Source of the DNA: Epinephelus fuscoguttatus
Lineage: Eukaryota; Chordata; Actinopteri; Perciformes; Serranidae
Length of the DNA: 64,000 nt
Direction: 5' to 3'
Assembly: GCF_011397635.1 (NCBI RefSeq)
Contig: NC_064767.1
Location: 2,403,501-2,467,500 of the forward strand
This document shows positions 1 to 10,602 of the stretch, one piece after another; position 1 is the stretch's first letter, and the number at the start of each line of letters is the position of its first letter. The position numbers and the translations under genes are program-made. The notes below the pieces were generated by a model. That model saw only the letters and a program-made list of their open reading frames with translations. It did no database searches and was not told where the DNA came from.

Positions 1-309
1 TTTATTTCAAATGAAAATCAGCTTTCTGACTTGAACGAATATCTTTATTTTTAGTTTTTGCTTGTTCACTTATGAAAATAACTTATTCAAAATGCAAAAT
101 GCTCTGCATTCAATATTTTAGTTATGTATAAAGAATTTACTTAGAAGAATCAAAAGTAAAAGTGCTCATTGTGCAGAATGGTTCATTTCAGATTTATGTT
201 TGTTTATATATTATTGGATTATGATTATTGATGCATTCATGTGTTCATCACTTTACTGATGCAGCTGGTTAAAGGGATAGTTCAGATCTTTTGAAGTGGG
301 GTTATATGT
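1..309. other. AT-rich stretch, no feature seen
   Basis: No open frame, splice-flanked exon or recognisable repeat was seen here. Confidence 0.4.
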
Positions 310-552
310 AGACTCACAAGTCAGTCTTTAGACACTTTGCTTAACTAAAGACTGATGTCTTTCTCCCTGATTTTGTGTTTAGATGGGCGGATACAATTTC
401 AGAGTTTAAAAAAACTCCCTACGTTGCAGAACCAATAGTAAATCCGCAGGGCGGTCCTTCTGCCAGCCGTTTTCGCCGGTGTGTTGAACACACTTTAGAA
501 AGGAGTGTCCCCAGACTATCATAAGGCGGAGATCTCTGATGGTCTGGTGGCG
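310..552 (-). repeat. Repeat family B, internally deleted copy
   Basis: This stretch matches, in reverse orientation, the longer copy at 17481-17950. Both share the outer block beginning AGACTCACAAGTCAG and the other end carrying GAGATCTCTGATGG / CGCCACCAGAC. This copy lacks about 230 bp of the centre (junction near 461). The family was not recognised. The other copy holds a 70-codon open frame with no known domain. The sharp ends suggest a DNA element, but no target duplication was found. Confidence 0.55.
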
Positions 553-1372
553 AGACTAGGTTATATGAGGTACAGTCAGTGTATTTCAGTAGATGGCAGT
601 CGGCCCTGAGGTTGGAGAAGCAGCAAAAGGTATTACAGCAACCTAAAAAAGTCTCACTGTCACAGTAGGCACATCCGACCTGCCATACATGCCACTCTCT
701 CAGTTCACCCAGTAAATTTCCACTCACCCTGCCTCTCCGCCACACCCACCTGCCAGACTATCACCTGTCCACACATCTCCTGCTCCTGCCGGTCCACCAC
801 ACCCACCTCATCAAGGTAACGCCACTCACCTGTGGCTCATCACGCCCTGACACTATTAAGACTCCAGCTTCACAGACTGTCATGTCCATGCAAGACTTCC
901 CAGCATTTCTTGTGGACTGCTTCCTTGTTGCCAACCTCGCCGGTCTCTGACTTCCTAGTTTCTGGTCGCCTGCTTCCTGTGGCTGTGTAGACAGAGCTGT
1001 TCTGCTGCCTGTGATTTCCTGTGCTGTGGATTACCTCGCTGTATGGCTGCACATTCTGGGATCCACTAATCATCATCGCTGGTTGCATAACTCCTCGCCA
1101 GTTCTGACTAACCTGCAGCCGGTCTTCTGCTGGTGTTGGACCTTCTGCTCGTCTGACACCGCCTCGTGAGATCTCTGATGGTCTGGTGGCGAGACTAGGT
1201 TATATGAGGTACAGTCAGGTACATTCATCAACTGAACTTGTGTCTCAGAAGGCCCCTCAAGTTGTTGACCTGCTCATTCTGTGATCAACAAGCTGTATAG
1301 TAAAGCATCATTACAAACTGTCCTGTCTGTCTTTGGTGCTGCGGTTGGGTTCAAACCACACCCGTGACATAA
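529..1372 (+). repeat. LTR-like repeat segment with 51-bp direct repeats
   Basis: The block at 529-579 recurs almost perfectly at 1168-1218, 639 bp downstream. The segment after it (1219-1372) reads like the end of a fish Ty3/gypsy-type LTR: a region resembling the end of a transcript, then a terminus ending GTGACA. No gag or pol frame lies inside. Inference: a fragment or rearranged copy of an LTR element inserted beside repeat family B. The exact ends are not resolved. Confidence 0.3.
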
Positions 1373-2526
1373 AAAGTATTGGACTCAGTGGGTTTCTGTG
1401 ACTAACAGTTTTTTATCAGATGATGAATTTTTACACTGCATATGAAAAATACAGACTTGATCTTTTAAACTGATCCGGATGGGGTTTTTTAGGCTCAACT
1501 CGTCCTCCAGCCTGCTTCTCCGATGTGTTTTGCTTTCTTACATATTAATTTTAATCCCCATTCATTGATGCAGACAAAGATGTCATTTTGTTTTGAAATT
1601 TTGAGTCTCAGACTTTTCATTTCCAGTCTACCTCAAAGTTCTTCAATATGAAGTTCACAGAGTGCTGAAGAGAAAAGAGTCTTTTTTTGGGGGGACGTTT
1701 GGTTGATTTACATCAAATTCAGCTTCTCACAAACATCTTTTCTTCAGGCCTTAAATGCTGCAGGGTTTATCTTATATTCACTCTTGTCACTTTCCCGTCA
1801 GGAGCCTTTAATTTAACCTGTGATCCAGCTAAATTCTTTATTTCCTGTTGATTCAGAAATAAAATTAAATTCACATTTTTTAAAATTCAATCCACCGCCC
1901 AAGAAAACAATACAGTTTTTGTATACAAGAAAATCTCTGATTTAATTGAATAGTCGCGTACTTATGTTTCAAATGATCCTCTGAATAAGCTTTATATACT
2001 CATGAAGAATCCCGGAGAACAGACGCCTGCAGCGGCTGCAGCTTCGCACTCCCCCTCTCCTTCTCTGCGCTCTTGGCACAAGGCATGTGAAGCACCAAAC
2101 CGCATTTCACATTTATTTAAATGAATTATCAGAGCTGTGGCGTGGAAGATCTGCACTTTATTTCGAGTAGAGCTTTGGTTTTCAAAGACATGTGGACGTG
2201 GAAAACAATTTGCACTGGGCAGTCTGTGAACTGGAGTCAGCAGAGAGTTGTAACTTAACGGTGAGTTGTTGCCTAAATGAGTCCGCCTGTATTGAGACGT
2301 TAATCTCACAACAGTTACAAACAACACGAGGCTGAGGGCGAACACTATTGTTACCTGGAAGTCCATGAGGACAGGTCAGAGAGACGTGACGCTGCTCTGC
2401 AGGATGCCAAGTGTGTTAACTGTGGCGACGTTACTGGGGCTCTGCAGTCTGGCAGAATCACAACTCAAATGCGGATGTCACACGTTTCATCACCGTAACA
2501 TTTTAGATCTCAGTGTGCATCTGAAA
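1373..2526. other. No supported gene
   Basis: Minus-strand open frames here (for example 1992-2366) show no domain and no convincing splice sites linking them to the connexin upstream. A C-terminal connexin exon could lie here but could not be identified. Confidence 0.35.
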
Positions 2527-2641
2527 TCACCTGCAGCGACTTTGTGCAGTTTGATTAAAGGTTTCAAAACATGCAAAGCCACCGTCATGGTCCATTAAAC
2601 TGTTCAAGAACACAAACACAAACTCAGAGTTCCCTCTGTAC

Positions 2642-2790
2642 CTGCAGCAGTGTCTCCACGCCAGGTGATGCAGCTCCAGCACACTGAGGACCAGAGAGAC
2701 GGCCGACACGGCCATCATGAACACTATGAAGACGTTTTTCTCTGTGGGTCTGGAGACGTAACAGTTCACTGGATGTGGACATGGCCAGGC
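2642..2790 (-). CDS. gja5-like: Connexin coding exon 5 (loop 2, TM4)
   Basis: The acceptor TGTCTCAG|GCCTGG is followed by [19 protein letters not shown] and TM4. A plausible donor, CTGCAG|GTACAG, lies at the low end. If it is not used, the frame reads on to a stop at 2527. The tail expected of Cx40 was not found, so the end of the protein is uncertain. Confidence 0.75.
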
Positions 2791-5700
2791 CTGAGACAGA
2801 CACACAGAGTATGACAGTAGGGCCTGAATGTGATGTTCCAGACACACAGTGAACTCTGAATGGTTTTGTTGTTTTGGTTTTACCTTGCAGACGTACAGAG
2901 GGTTGAGGAAGATTCCATACAGGAAGTACTGAAGACTCAGAAACACCACCTGTAAGGACGTCCAGTCACAGTCAGCTGCGTCCATTCACTGCTGCCTCTT
3001 TTATTTACGTCCACTTTTATTTTGAAATACTGTTATCATGCAGTATGTCATGTATGCTACAAAATAAGATACAAGTACCTCCATGATGGTCCGTATCAGG
3101 ATACTCAGTATGTAGGTCTGCAGCAGCGCCCCCCTCAGACGGACTCGACCCGCTGATGGACCGTCTCTTTTGTCCTTCCCTCCGTCCCTCTCTCCTCGTC
3201 CCCCGTGCTTCTCTCCTCTTTCACCTCCTCCTCCTCCTTCTTCACCTCCTCCCTGGTCCTCCTCTCTCCCTCCCCCCTCTCCCCCCTCCTCCTCTCTGCT
3301 CCTCCTCTTCTCCTCTCTGCGGACAGTGTGCATGGCGTGGCCCATGTAGATCAGACTGGGAGTGGACACAAACACGATCTGCAGCACCTGAGAGAGGAGG
3401 TCAGGGTCAAAGGTCAGGGTCAAAGGTTAGTGACGCTCAAAAGGTTTACAACAGTTTTACATGATGTAGAAAACAAACTACCATCACTGCTTCTTATTTT
3501 AAAACACACCATGGATATAAAGATTATTGTGGCCTCACTGCACACAGATTTCTTGCAGACGCCGCACTACTTCGTGTTCTGTATGTTAATGTTGCAGCCT
3601 TTCATGTTTCAGTTGGAGGAGGTTTGTTTAATATGAACTTTTGGTAACACTTCATAAGACAGCCCGCGTTTTAGAGTGTACCTCCCGCCCACTTTCCCAG
3701 GAGTTAGAGTATAACGACGTGGTCACTTGGCATATACTTCCCTGGGAGTTAGGGTATAACTCCTCCCGGGGAAGTATGTGGTAAGTGACCGGGAGGAGTT
3801 GTACGCTAACTCCCAGGAAAGTGGGTGAGAGGTACACTCTAAAACGCGGGCTGTCTTATGAAGTGTTACCAAACATTTTTAGCTGTGTGGAAGCAGGGAT
3901 GCTCTAACATCCAGCACATTTACTCAAGTACTGTACTTAAAGGATTACATCGCCCCCCCAAATGACTATTTGTATATCAATTACTCGGCCTGTGTTACGT
4001 TGAATTTGTGAAAGGAAAACATTGTTTGTTCTCACTGTGACCTCGACATGTCCACGTTTGGTCATGGACTTTCCACGTCCACATATGACGTCCAAGGTAC
4101 CCTGGGTGTGTTGGTTGTTGACGTTCTGGGACGCCGTGTCAACTTCAGCCTGTTACATGCATTGTCTGTTTTCAAAGTACACTTCTGTTTTCACAGGAAA
4201 TGTACAGTTTGCATACAGTCCCGTGAATTGATGTTTTTTTCCTCCATCAACAACAAAAGCACGTGGTTGGGTTTAGGACAAAACAGGGTTTGGCTTCACA
4301 ATCTTACGGGAAGTGTAAGGCCCCCCGGGTGAAAGTCAATAGTTGTTGGACCCATCCACCACCACTCCCACTCACCCTACTCAGGCCTCCGACACCTTAA
4401 CTTTCGTTGTTGTCCCGTCACATTTCCCCCTGACACCGCCAGACACTGTTAAACAATTACAACCTGGTCTCACTCCAAAGATGTCGAATACCAGTGCTTG
4501 GTCAGTGCCTTCTGGCGCCAGACCCCGATGACACACCCTGCAGCGTCAGGGGGAAACGCAGCTGCACAAAAACAAAACTTAAGGTGTCAGAATTCCAAGT
4601 AGGGTGGATGGATCCAACAACCACCGACTTTCACCCAGGAGGCCGGTGTTCACTTCCTGTAAGATTGTAAAGCCAACCTGTTCTTTTTCCTAAACCCAAC
4701 CGTGTCATGCTGACGTGAAAGGACAGCTTTGATGCTGGAAGTCACTGACCAAGGTCGGTTTTCGGCAACTTTGAGTCAGACCGATTGCTGGAAACAGACC
4801 TTTTGTAAAACTCTGTCCAGGGTGAACCTTTGTTTTCAGCGTTGATGTGTAGTCAGGAAAAACTGAGCACCTAATGTGCTCTTTCCTTGCTAATATAACT
4901 ATTTACAAGTTTACACAGAAATGTACCGAGAATCTTCCACTCATGGATGCATTACTGAACAGACCTACTGGGCACAGTCCCAGGGGCCTAAAGTGTCAGG
5001 GGCCCTTTTGCCTTCACCTGCAAAATTTCACTCAAACTTAACACGTAATGACTACAGAGAGACTAAAACTGGCCACCAAAAGACGCCAAGAGACACAAAA
5101 TAACAATGTTATAGAAAGCGAACACCAACGTTCTGGGTGAAAGTCAGTGATTGTTGGACTCATCCACCCTACTCAGACCTGCACTGAACACAGGAGCTGC
5201 TGAGGGCTGGACCATGAATCAAGTTTAGTGGCTTAGTGAGGTATGTTAAGACTAAAGTCGTCCTACAAAAGTCTTTTATCCTGGCTAGATGACCATGCTA
5301 ACTTATGCTGCAGACCTGACCTGGTCGGGACCTGTTTTGGTTTCAAGTCTCAGCTCAAACAGATCGTCTAAGGTTGAAAAATAACTTAATTTTATAAGTG
5401 ATAAAAATAGGACCCAGCTGCTGCAGGTGAAGAACAACAGCTGCAAGGAAAAAACAGTCTGAAACGCTTCAACCTTTTAAATCACCTGGTTTAAATCTTA
5501 TTTATCTGATCGTTTTCAGTTTGTTGACGTTCATAATGAATCATGAACTGAGCTGATATCACACCCAAATATGAGGAGCTACTATTTCACTTTGATCCTT
5601 CACATCACGTGACATCAGGTTGTACATTACCCAGTATCGTATGCGCTATGGGGAAAGCTCGGTCGTAACAACGTTCGCAGCCCGGCTGCTCAGTGTCACT

Positions 5701-6270
5701 GATTAAAGTCTTCCTGTTCGTCTCCCCACGACGACTCAGCAGCCGTCCCGAGCACCAGGATACGGAAGATAAACAGGATGGTCAGCCACACCTGAGCAGC
5801 CAAGAACAACAGAGACACACATATCAAACCCTCAGACACAATGACGTGGAAATGTGTGAAGATATTGTGAGTAAATAATGACAATATTCAGTCATTAGCT
5901 TCGGTAATAAGATTTGAAAATGTAAAAGTCTTTGCAGGAAGACGAAAGATGTTCAGTTTTCTGTCTCAGCTTCAGATGTTTCGTGGAGAGATTAATCAGG
6001 AAGCATGGAGCAAAATATTAATTTAACATAAAATGAATATTAATATTTTATTTTAGATTATTTTAAGACTTCATGACTTCTGCGGAGGTTGGACAAACAA
6101 ACCTATAGTGACATAAACTTTACATGTGCTCATTATTAAAAGATTCCCAGACAGAAACTTCCAGGAAACAAAGCACAAACAGGATGATATGGAAATATAT
6201 GTATGTTTGATTTGGTGTATATGCAGAGGAAGTCGCCCTGTCCTGCCTGGCACGCAATGTATGCAATGTA

Positions 6271-6305
<35 letters not shown>

Positions 6306-6387
6306 CGTGTGTCATAACCTTGCCAACAGAGGTAGAGTGCTCCTGGACTTCCTCCAGGAAGTTTCCCAGCAGGCTCCAGTCTGCCAT
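2642..6387 (-). CDS. gja5-like: gja5 (Cx40)-like connexin, at least five coding exons, exon 2 frame-disrupted
   Basis: Connexins form gap-junction channels in the plasma membrane. Exons in order are 6319-6387, 5631-5791, 3079-3387, 2884-2949 and 2642-2790. Together they give the N-terminal helix ([20 protein letters not shown]), TM1, extracellular loop 1, TM2 ([18 protein letters not shown]), a Glu/Gly-rich cytoplasmic loop, TM3 ([11 protein letters not shown]), extracellular loop 2 with the intact C-x4-C-x5-C pattern, and TM4 ([16 protein letters not shown]). The ILIRT.MEV and [22 protein letters not shown] signatures are those of GJA5. Introns 1-4 are all phase 0, each with a GT donor and a pyrimidine tract plus CAG or ACAG acceptor. 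GJA5 coding sequence is usually unbroken, so this split structure is unusual. Exon 2 is 161 bp where the family predicts 165, and loop 1 is out of frame. The cytoplasmic tail is missing or lies in an unrecognised exon. It is a divergent paralogue, a recent pseudogene, or a gene with local assembly errors. Confidence 0.8.
2884..2949 (-). CDS. gja5-like: Connexin coding exon 4 (22 codons, end of TM3 and loop 2 start)
   Basis: The acceptor TCCTTACAG|GTGGTG opens [20 protein letters not shown], with the first loop-2 cysteine at the end (VCK). The donor is AAG|GTAAAA. The usual GFIVGQ segment is diverged to VFLSLQ. Confidence 0.8.
3079..3387 (-). CDS. gja5-like: Connexin coding exon 3 (TM2, cytoplasmic loop, TM3)
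   Basis: This exon is 309 bp (103 codons, in frame). The acceptor CTCTCTCAG|GTGCTGCAG opens [19 protein letters not shown]. The middle is an unusually long low-complexity Glu/Gly/Arg loop encoded by a purine-rich tract. It then returns to [19 protein letters not shown] and a donor at GAG|GTACTT. Confidence 0.85.
3641..3872. mobile_element. Foldback MITE inside the connexin intron
   Basis: This is a nearly complete 232-bp palindrome. The left end reads TTGGTAACACTTCATAAGAC, the right end is its exact reverse complement, and the arms stay complementary (with mismatches) to the centre near 3755. It has no coding capacity. It is a miniature inverted-repeat element; the superfamily was not determined. 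Confidence 0.75.
4020..4760 (+). repeat. Unclassified interspersed repeat family A, copy 1
   Basis: Blocks shared with 14730-15530, 16975-17480, 18100-18660 and 55600-56130 are a segment around GGTCATGGACTTTCCACGTC, one around GGTGAAAGTCA.TNGTTGGAC, and one around GGTCAGTGNCTTCTGGCG. The short open frames in it are not conserved between copies. It is a moderately diverged multi-copy element of about 700 bp with no recognised protein. Confidence 0.6.
4940..5105 (+). repeat. Repeat family C, copy 1 (inverted relative to 7350-7555)
   Basis: The reverse complement of this stretch matches 7350-7555 through blocks including TGCAGGTGAAGGC, GGGGCCCCTGACACTTT and CCCAGTAGG. No coding content was seen. 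Confidence 0.5.
5631..5791 (-). CDS. gja5-like: Connexin coding exon 2 (TM1, extracellular loop 1), disrupted
   Basis: The acceptor GCTGCTCAG|GTGTGG is strong, and the exon opens [20 protein letters not shown]. After WGDEQEDFN the frame breaks: relative to the family there is a net +1 before the first loop cysteine, a 3-base loss between the second and third cysteines (C-x2-C instead of C-x3-C), and a 2-base loss before IRYW. The pieces [17 protein letters not shown] and IRYW are still readable in different frames. The donor is TGG|GTAATG. Confidence 0.75.
6274..6304. repeat. (TG)n microsatellite
   Basis: A run of TG dinucleotides lies immediately downstream of connexin exon 1, within intron 1. 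The apparent Thr-His and Cys-Val open frames here are artefacts of it. Confidence 0.9.
6319..6387 (-). CDS. gja5-like: Connexin coding exon 1 (start codon, N-terminal helix)
   Basis: This exon has 23 codons. The ATG at 6385-6387 starts [15 protein letters not shown] and ends ...SVGK at a donor reading AAG|GTTATG. The start is fixed by the near-universal connexin M-x-DW opening. A TG microsatellite lies just inside the following intron. Confidence 0.85.
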
Positions 6388-6399
6388 GACCGCTTACAG

Positions 6400-7340
6400 C
6401 TCAGCGAAGACTTCTCAACTCGCCGGTCGATTCTCTCTCAGCAGTCACTCTGCAGGTACGAGATTCACCTGAGGAACAGAGAGCACACACAGGTGTCATG
6501 TCTGCCGCAGGGTGAAGTGGGTCTCTGTCCAGTTATTGAATCTTCTTAAGTTTAAAATGTGTTTCCCAAAAACTGAGAGCATTTATGAAACAAGAGAAGC
6601 TTTTGTTCAGTTTTAGATTTTTTGAAAACGTTTGTCATGAACGCTGACGGTCTCTGTTTGGAGACGTCTCCTGTAAAATTAGTGACAATGTTTAAGGAGA
6701 AAATAAGAAGATTAAACTTAAGTTTTAGACGTCACAGCTGCCAAAAGAGAGGCCTAACTTTCTGTTTTACAACTGGGTGTGACACGCACACACAGTGTCT
6801 GTCTGGCTGAGGCTCTGTCTCGACTCTAGGCAGGAGATCCACGTCGATTCTTGGCACTAAACCTGGAAAGATATGGTGAAGTTTACTGGAAGGAAGGGTA
6901 CCTTCAACAAAGCCTTTCCCTCTGGAATGGGCGAGAATATATTTGAGTTCTGGCACGACCAAGGTCTCAGGATTACTATCGATCTGTTCAAGGCTCAGAT
7001 CTGTCGAACAACTTGAAGCCAAATTTTGCAAACCATCTAAACATGTTTTAAACATGGTTTTCTCCACATTATACACTTTACCAACCATCTAAATGTTCCT
7101 GACGCTCAGTCAGCGGCCTCAACTATTGATTCAATTTACTAATATTTCATCGTAATAAAAGTTTCATATCCCACTTCTGTGGAAAATCACAAACACTAAA
7201 CACATTCAGCATTGACAGACTTAAGCATTGAAGCATCACTTGGCCCTGACCTCCAGCATCAGACAGCGAGAAAAAAAGCTGCTCTTTCACACTGGCATGA
7301 TGCACGGCTGGTCACCGGTTTCCTTTGACGGCGCCTGGCG
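6400..7340. other. No supported gene (upstream of the connexin)
   Basis: The connexin promoter and 5' leader would be expected here, but no TATA box or leader exon could be defended. The minus-strand frame 6732-7088 (118 codons) has no recognisable domain. Confidence 0.3.
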
Positions 7341-7349
7341 CCAGTGATT

Positions 7350-7555
7350 TTGTAATGATTTTGTGTCTCTTTGCAGCTCCTTTGCATTTCTTTGGGGTCT
7401 TTTGAGTCTCTCCCTGGTACTTTGAGTCTTTCTGGTCTTTACATGTTGAGTTTGGGTGACATTTTGCAGGTGAAGGCCGAGGGGCCCCTGACACTTTGCA
7501 TCCCCAGGCCTGTGCCCAGTAGGCCTGTTCAGTGATCCATCCATGAGCGGAAGAC
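7350..7555 (-). repeat. Repeat family C, copy 2
   Basis: This is the inverted partner of 4940-5105. Its upstream edge (about 7265-7345) also shares the AAAGCTGCTCTTTCAC / CTGGCGCCAG type of block seen in family A. Confidence 0.5.
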
Positions 7556-8014
7556 TACCTGAACATTTCTGTACAAGCATGTAAATAGTGTTTGTTAGCA
7601 CTTAGGTTACAACCAGCACTATTTCGTGCTCCCTGCTATTACATGATGTCGCCTCATTTGTGACGCCACACAGGAGATGACAGTGCACACTCAAAATCAT
7701 AGATTTCCAAAAACAGTTTCTGAAAATGTTCATCCTGGACAGAGTTTTACAACAGGATCATTTCCAGACCTAACATGCAGTTTGTGTGGACAAAAGGCCG
7801 AAAGCTATTTTTTAAATCACTGTTTTGTGTTGTTTTCAACACCGCTGCTGTGACAGTGAGATCAGTTACATGAAAGTGTGTATTCAGTATCGTCTTCATC
7901 ACCACAGACAGACCAACATTAAAGACCTCTTTTAACAGTGTGCACCTGCTCTGAAGGGCTGCTTTGGGAAACTTGTAAAAAATCTGAGTGTCATGGAAAA
8001 CTCTGTCTTTTAGA

Positions 8015-8172
8015 GACTTTTCTGGGGCTTTCTTGCTTTTATTTGATAGGACAGTTATGGTGTGAAGGAGGGAGAGACCGGGGGAATGACGTGCAGGCCG
8101 ACGGCTCAATTCCAACCCATGTCCCAAGGGGACATTGCCATTACACATGGGGCACCTGCTCCACCACATGAA
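8015..8172 (-). mobile_element. tRNA-derived SINE, minus strand
   Basis: Read on the minus strand it has a degenerate A box (GTGGTGGAGCAGG), then a B-box-like GGGTTGGAATTGAG, then a tRNA-unrelated body matching the element at 22070-22240 (CTGCA.GTCATTCC.. and CTGTCC.ATC.AA). This is the layout of the common fish tRNA-type SINEs. Confidence 0.65.
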
Positions 8173-8374
8173 CTAGTGGGTGCCACTTTTAAATTGTAGG
8201 ATTGCTCACAGTCAGAAAACAGGGCCAGATCTGTGTGGACCGATAATGACACTGTGGTGTTCTTTAAATTATTACCTGAAATCAACAGACATGCCAAATT
8301 TCCACATTGTTTTCTTTCATTTTTATTCCTCATTTTGCCTTCTATTTTCTGTAATGATTTAACAGCACCTGACT

Positions 8375-8378
<4 letters not shown>

Positions 8379-8409
<31 letters not shown>

Positions 8410-8428
8410 TAGATAGATAGATAGATAG

Positions 8429-8481
<53 letters not shown>

Positions 8482-8537
8482 TAGATATAGATATAGATAT
8501 AGATAGATATAGATATAGATATAGATATAGATATATA
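8379..8537. repeat. Compound microsatellite (AT)n-(GATA)n-(ATAGAT)n
   Basis: The array passes from TA repeats to TAGA/GATA repeats to an ATAGAT-type higher-order unit without a break. It abuts a Helitron-like 5' end at 8540. Confidence 0.9.
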
Positions 8538-8539
8538 AT

Positions 8540-8700
8540 CTCTTAATATGTAATGACGAAAACTCTGTCAGTCAGTCATTCTGTCTGTCCCACGTTTTTC
8601 TACTCACTGACGTGGTCAATCTATGTGAAACTGCACATAGGCATTGAGGACTGGCATAGGTAGAAGGTGACAAAGCTACTTTTCCAAAAATTACACTAAT
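8540..8700 (+). mobile_element. Helitron-like 5' fragment
   Basis: It starts A|TCTCTTAATATGTAATGACG and continues with the TCTGTCTGTCCCACGTTTTT and GGTCAATCTATGTGAAACTG blocks seen at the start of the longer Helitrons. It then follows the short subfamily also present at 25395-25541. The 3' end is not clear. Confidence 0.5.
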
Positions 8701-8821
8701 AGTATTCTTTTACAAAGTGGATGCATTCATCCCAAGAGTTACTATGCACACACGTTGATATATGCATCCACCTCAAACAGACATCATCTCAGCTGCAGCC
8801 AATAAAGGTAGGCTCATCTTA

Positions 8822-9845
8822 TCTTACCGTATAATGACAAAAACTGTGTGTGTGTGTTCCACGTTTTTCTCCTCACTGACTTGGTCAATCCATGTGAAAT
8901 TTGGCACAGTGGTAGAGGGTCATGGGAGGATGCCAATGAAGCAATATTACATCAATTGGCCAAAGGGGGGCGCTATAGCAACCCATTGAAATGTCAAACT
9001 TTGAATGGGCATATCTCATGCCCCGTATGTGGTAGAGACATGAAACTTTGCACAGAGATGCCTCTCCTCATGAGGAACACATTTGCCTCAAGAACCCATA
9101 ACTTCCGCTTATATAGATTTTCCACCATTTTGAAGTTTTTGAAAAACACTTCAAATGGATCTCTTCCTAGGAAGTTTGAGCGATCTGCATGAAACTGGGT
9201 GAACATAATCTAGGGAGCAATATCTAAAGTTCCCTCTTGGCAAAAGTTGGAAAACTTCCTAAAACTGAGCTTCTATAAGGCAATGAATATTGCGGAGGGC
9301 GTGGCTCATCACATAAAGGTGTAGAACATCTCAAGGGTTTCACCCATCACCACGCAACTTTGTAGGCATATGACCACACATAATCTGAGGGACCCTCCAT
9401 TATTGAGCCCATCAAACAAAATGGGGGCGCTAGAGAGCTCATTTCTTATCTAGGCCTAACCGCCATATGGATTTTTACTAAACTTGGTAGATATGTAGAA
9501 CAGGACGCCTCAAGGTGACTGGACCGCACCTTTCCCATGTGAACTACCAGTGCGCCCCACTTTTAAGTCAATACAACATATAAACACTTTAACTATCTGC
9601 CTTTCAACGTGCTACCTCAACTACTAATGTACAGTTTTAGCCCACTAACTATCCCACTATTGGCAATGGTGCTACTGTACTTTCAATAAAGCAATCGTAC
9701 TATCAAATCCACAAACACTCTGTCTGAATACATTGCTCTTCTTAATGGGTTCAGTTGACTATTTAATCTGCAGTTTCCTGTATCCCAAACACACACCATA
9801 TGAAACTGTACGTGGGCAACTGTGCACTCAGTGGGTATGGACTAG
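8822..9845 (+). mobile_element. Non-autonomous Helitron, copy 1
   Basis: The element begins TCTTACCGTATAATGAC after an A and ends GGTATGGACTAG before a T, the TC...CTAG ends and A|T insertion point of Helitrons. It is almost identical over 1 kb to the copy at 42860-43930. Open frames inside are shared by both copies but encode no Rep/helicase motif, so it must be mobilised in trans. Confidence 0.8.
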
Positions 9846-9956
9846 TGATTATATTAATATTCACATATTTTCTTGTCACCTTGTGTAAAGTTGTTCAAAA
9901 TTCACCCTGAGTTCTGATGGAAATGTGAAGACCACAAGTTAATGGGTGTAATGGTG

Positions 9957-9957
<1 letters not shown>

Positions 9958-10009
<52 letters not shown>

Positions 10010-10201
10010 TGTGTGTGTGTGTGTTCTTGTATTATCTTGACCCTGTGACCCTCCCTCCAGCCTGGCCATGACCCCATTAATAATAAGCCTGTGTCCATGA
10101 CTTAGTTTAGCTTCACTCTCGGTTCCCACAGTCCCCTCCGTCTGTCTCTGGGGAAGGAAAACTAGACTTCTATTGTAAACACACACACACACACACTCAC
10201 A

Positions 10202-10256
<55 letters not shown>
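9958..10256. repeat. (TG)n ... (CA)n flanked repeat unit
   Basis: A TG run (about 9960-10024) and a CA run (about 10178-10255) enclose about 150 bp containing TTCTTGTATTATCTTGACC. Fish genomes contain a dispersed repeat with this TG-core-CA layout. The Cys-Val and Thr-His open frames are not genes. Confidence 0.75.
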
Positions 10257-10602
10257 CCTGTTTCTCTCCCTGTTGACTTGTATGAGTATGTTTATGCATT
10301 CACTGTGTTTTACATTTTTCTCTGTGAAATACAAACAGTATTCGGCCGGTAGCTTCTAGAAGCTTCAATGTTCATTACGCCTGACAATATTAAAGTTTGA
10401 TTAAAAAAACATCATTACTATTTCTGTACAGTTTGTCCTGGGACTAAGTGCTTGCTGATGACTCAGTAAAATTTAAATTGTTCCTCTCTTTGGGAACGTG
10501 ATTGTGCTCAGTGCATTTCATGGTAATCTGACTGCTGTGTTTGGTATTTATGACGTCGTAAGAGTAAATGATCTCAGAGACATTTTGTTGCCCACCTCTG
10601 TG

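Noticed and set aside
1992-2366. Possible C-terminal connexin exon
   Set aside because: No serine-rich tail features and no acceptor consistent with the exon 5 donor phase.
6732-7088. 118-codon minus-strand frame upstream of the connexin
   Set aside because: No domain, no splice sites, and the composition is like its surroundings.
8015-8172. Possible tRNA gene
   Set aside because: A- and B-box-like blocks are degenerate and attached to a shared non-tRNA body, as in a SINE.
8848-9192. 114-codon frame shared by two loci (also 42888-43268)
   Set aside because: It is conserved only because both loci are copies of one Helitron; it lacks Rep, helicase or any known domain. A captured gene fragment cannot be fully excluded.
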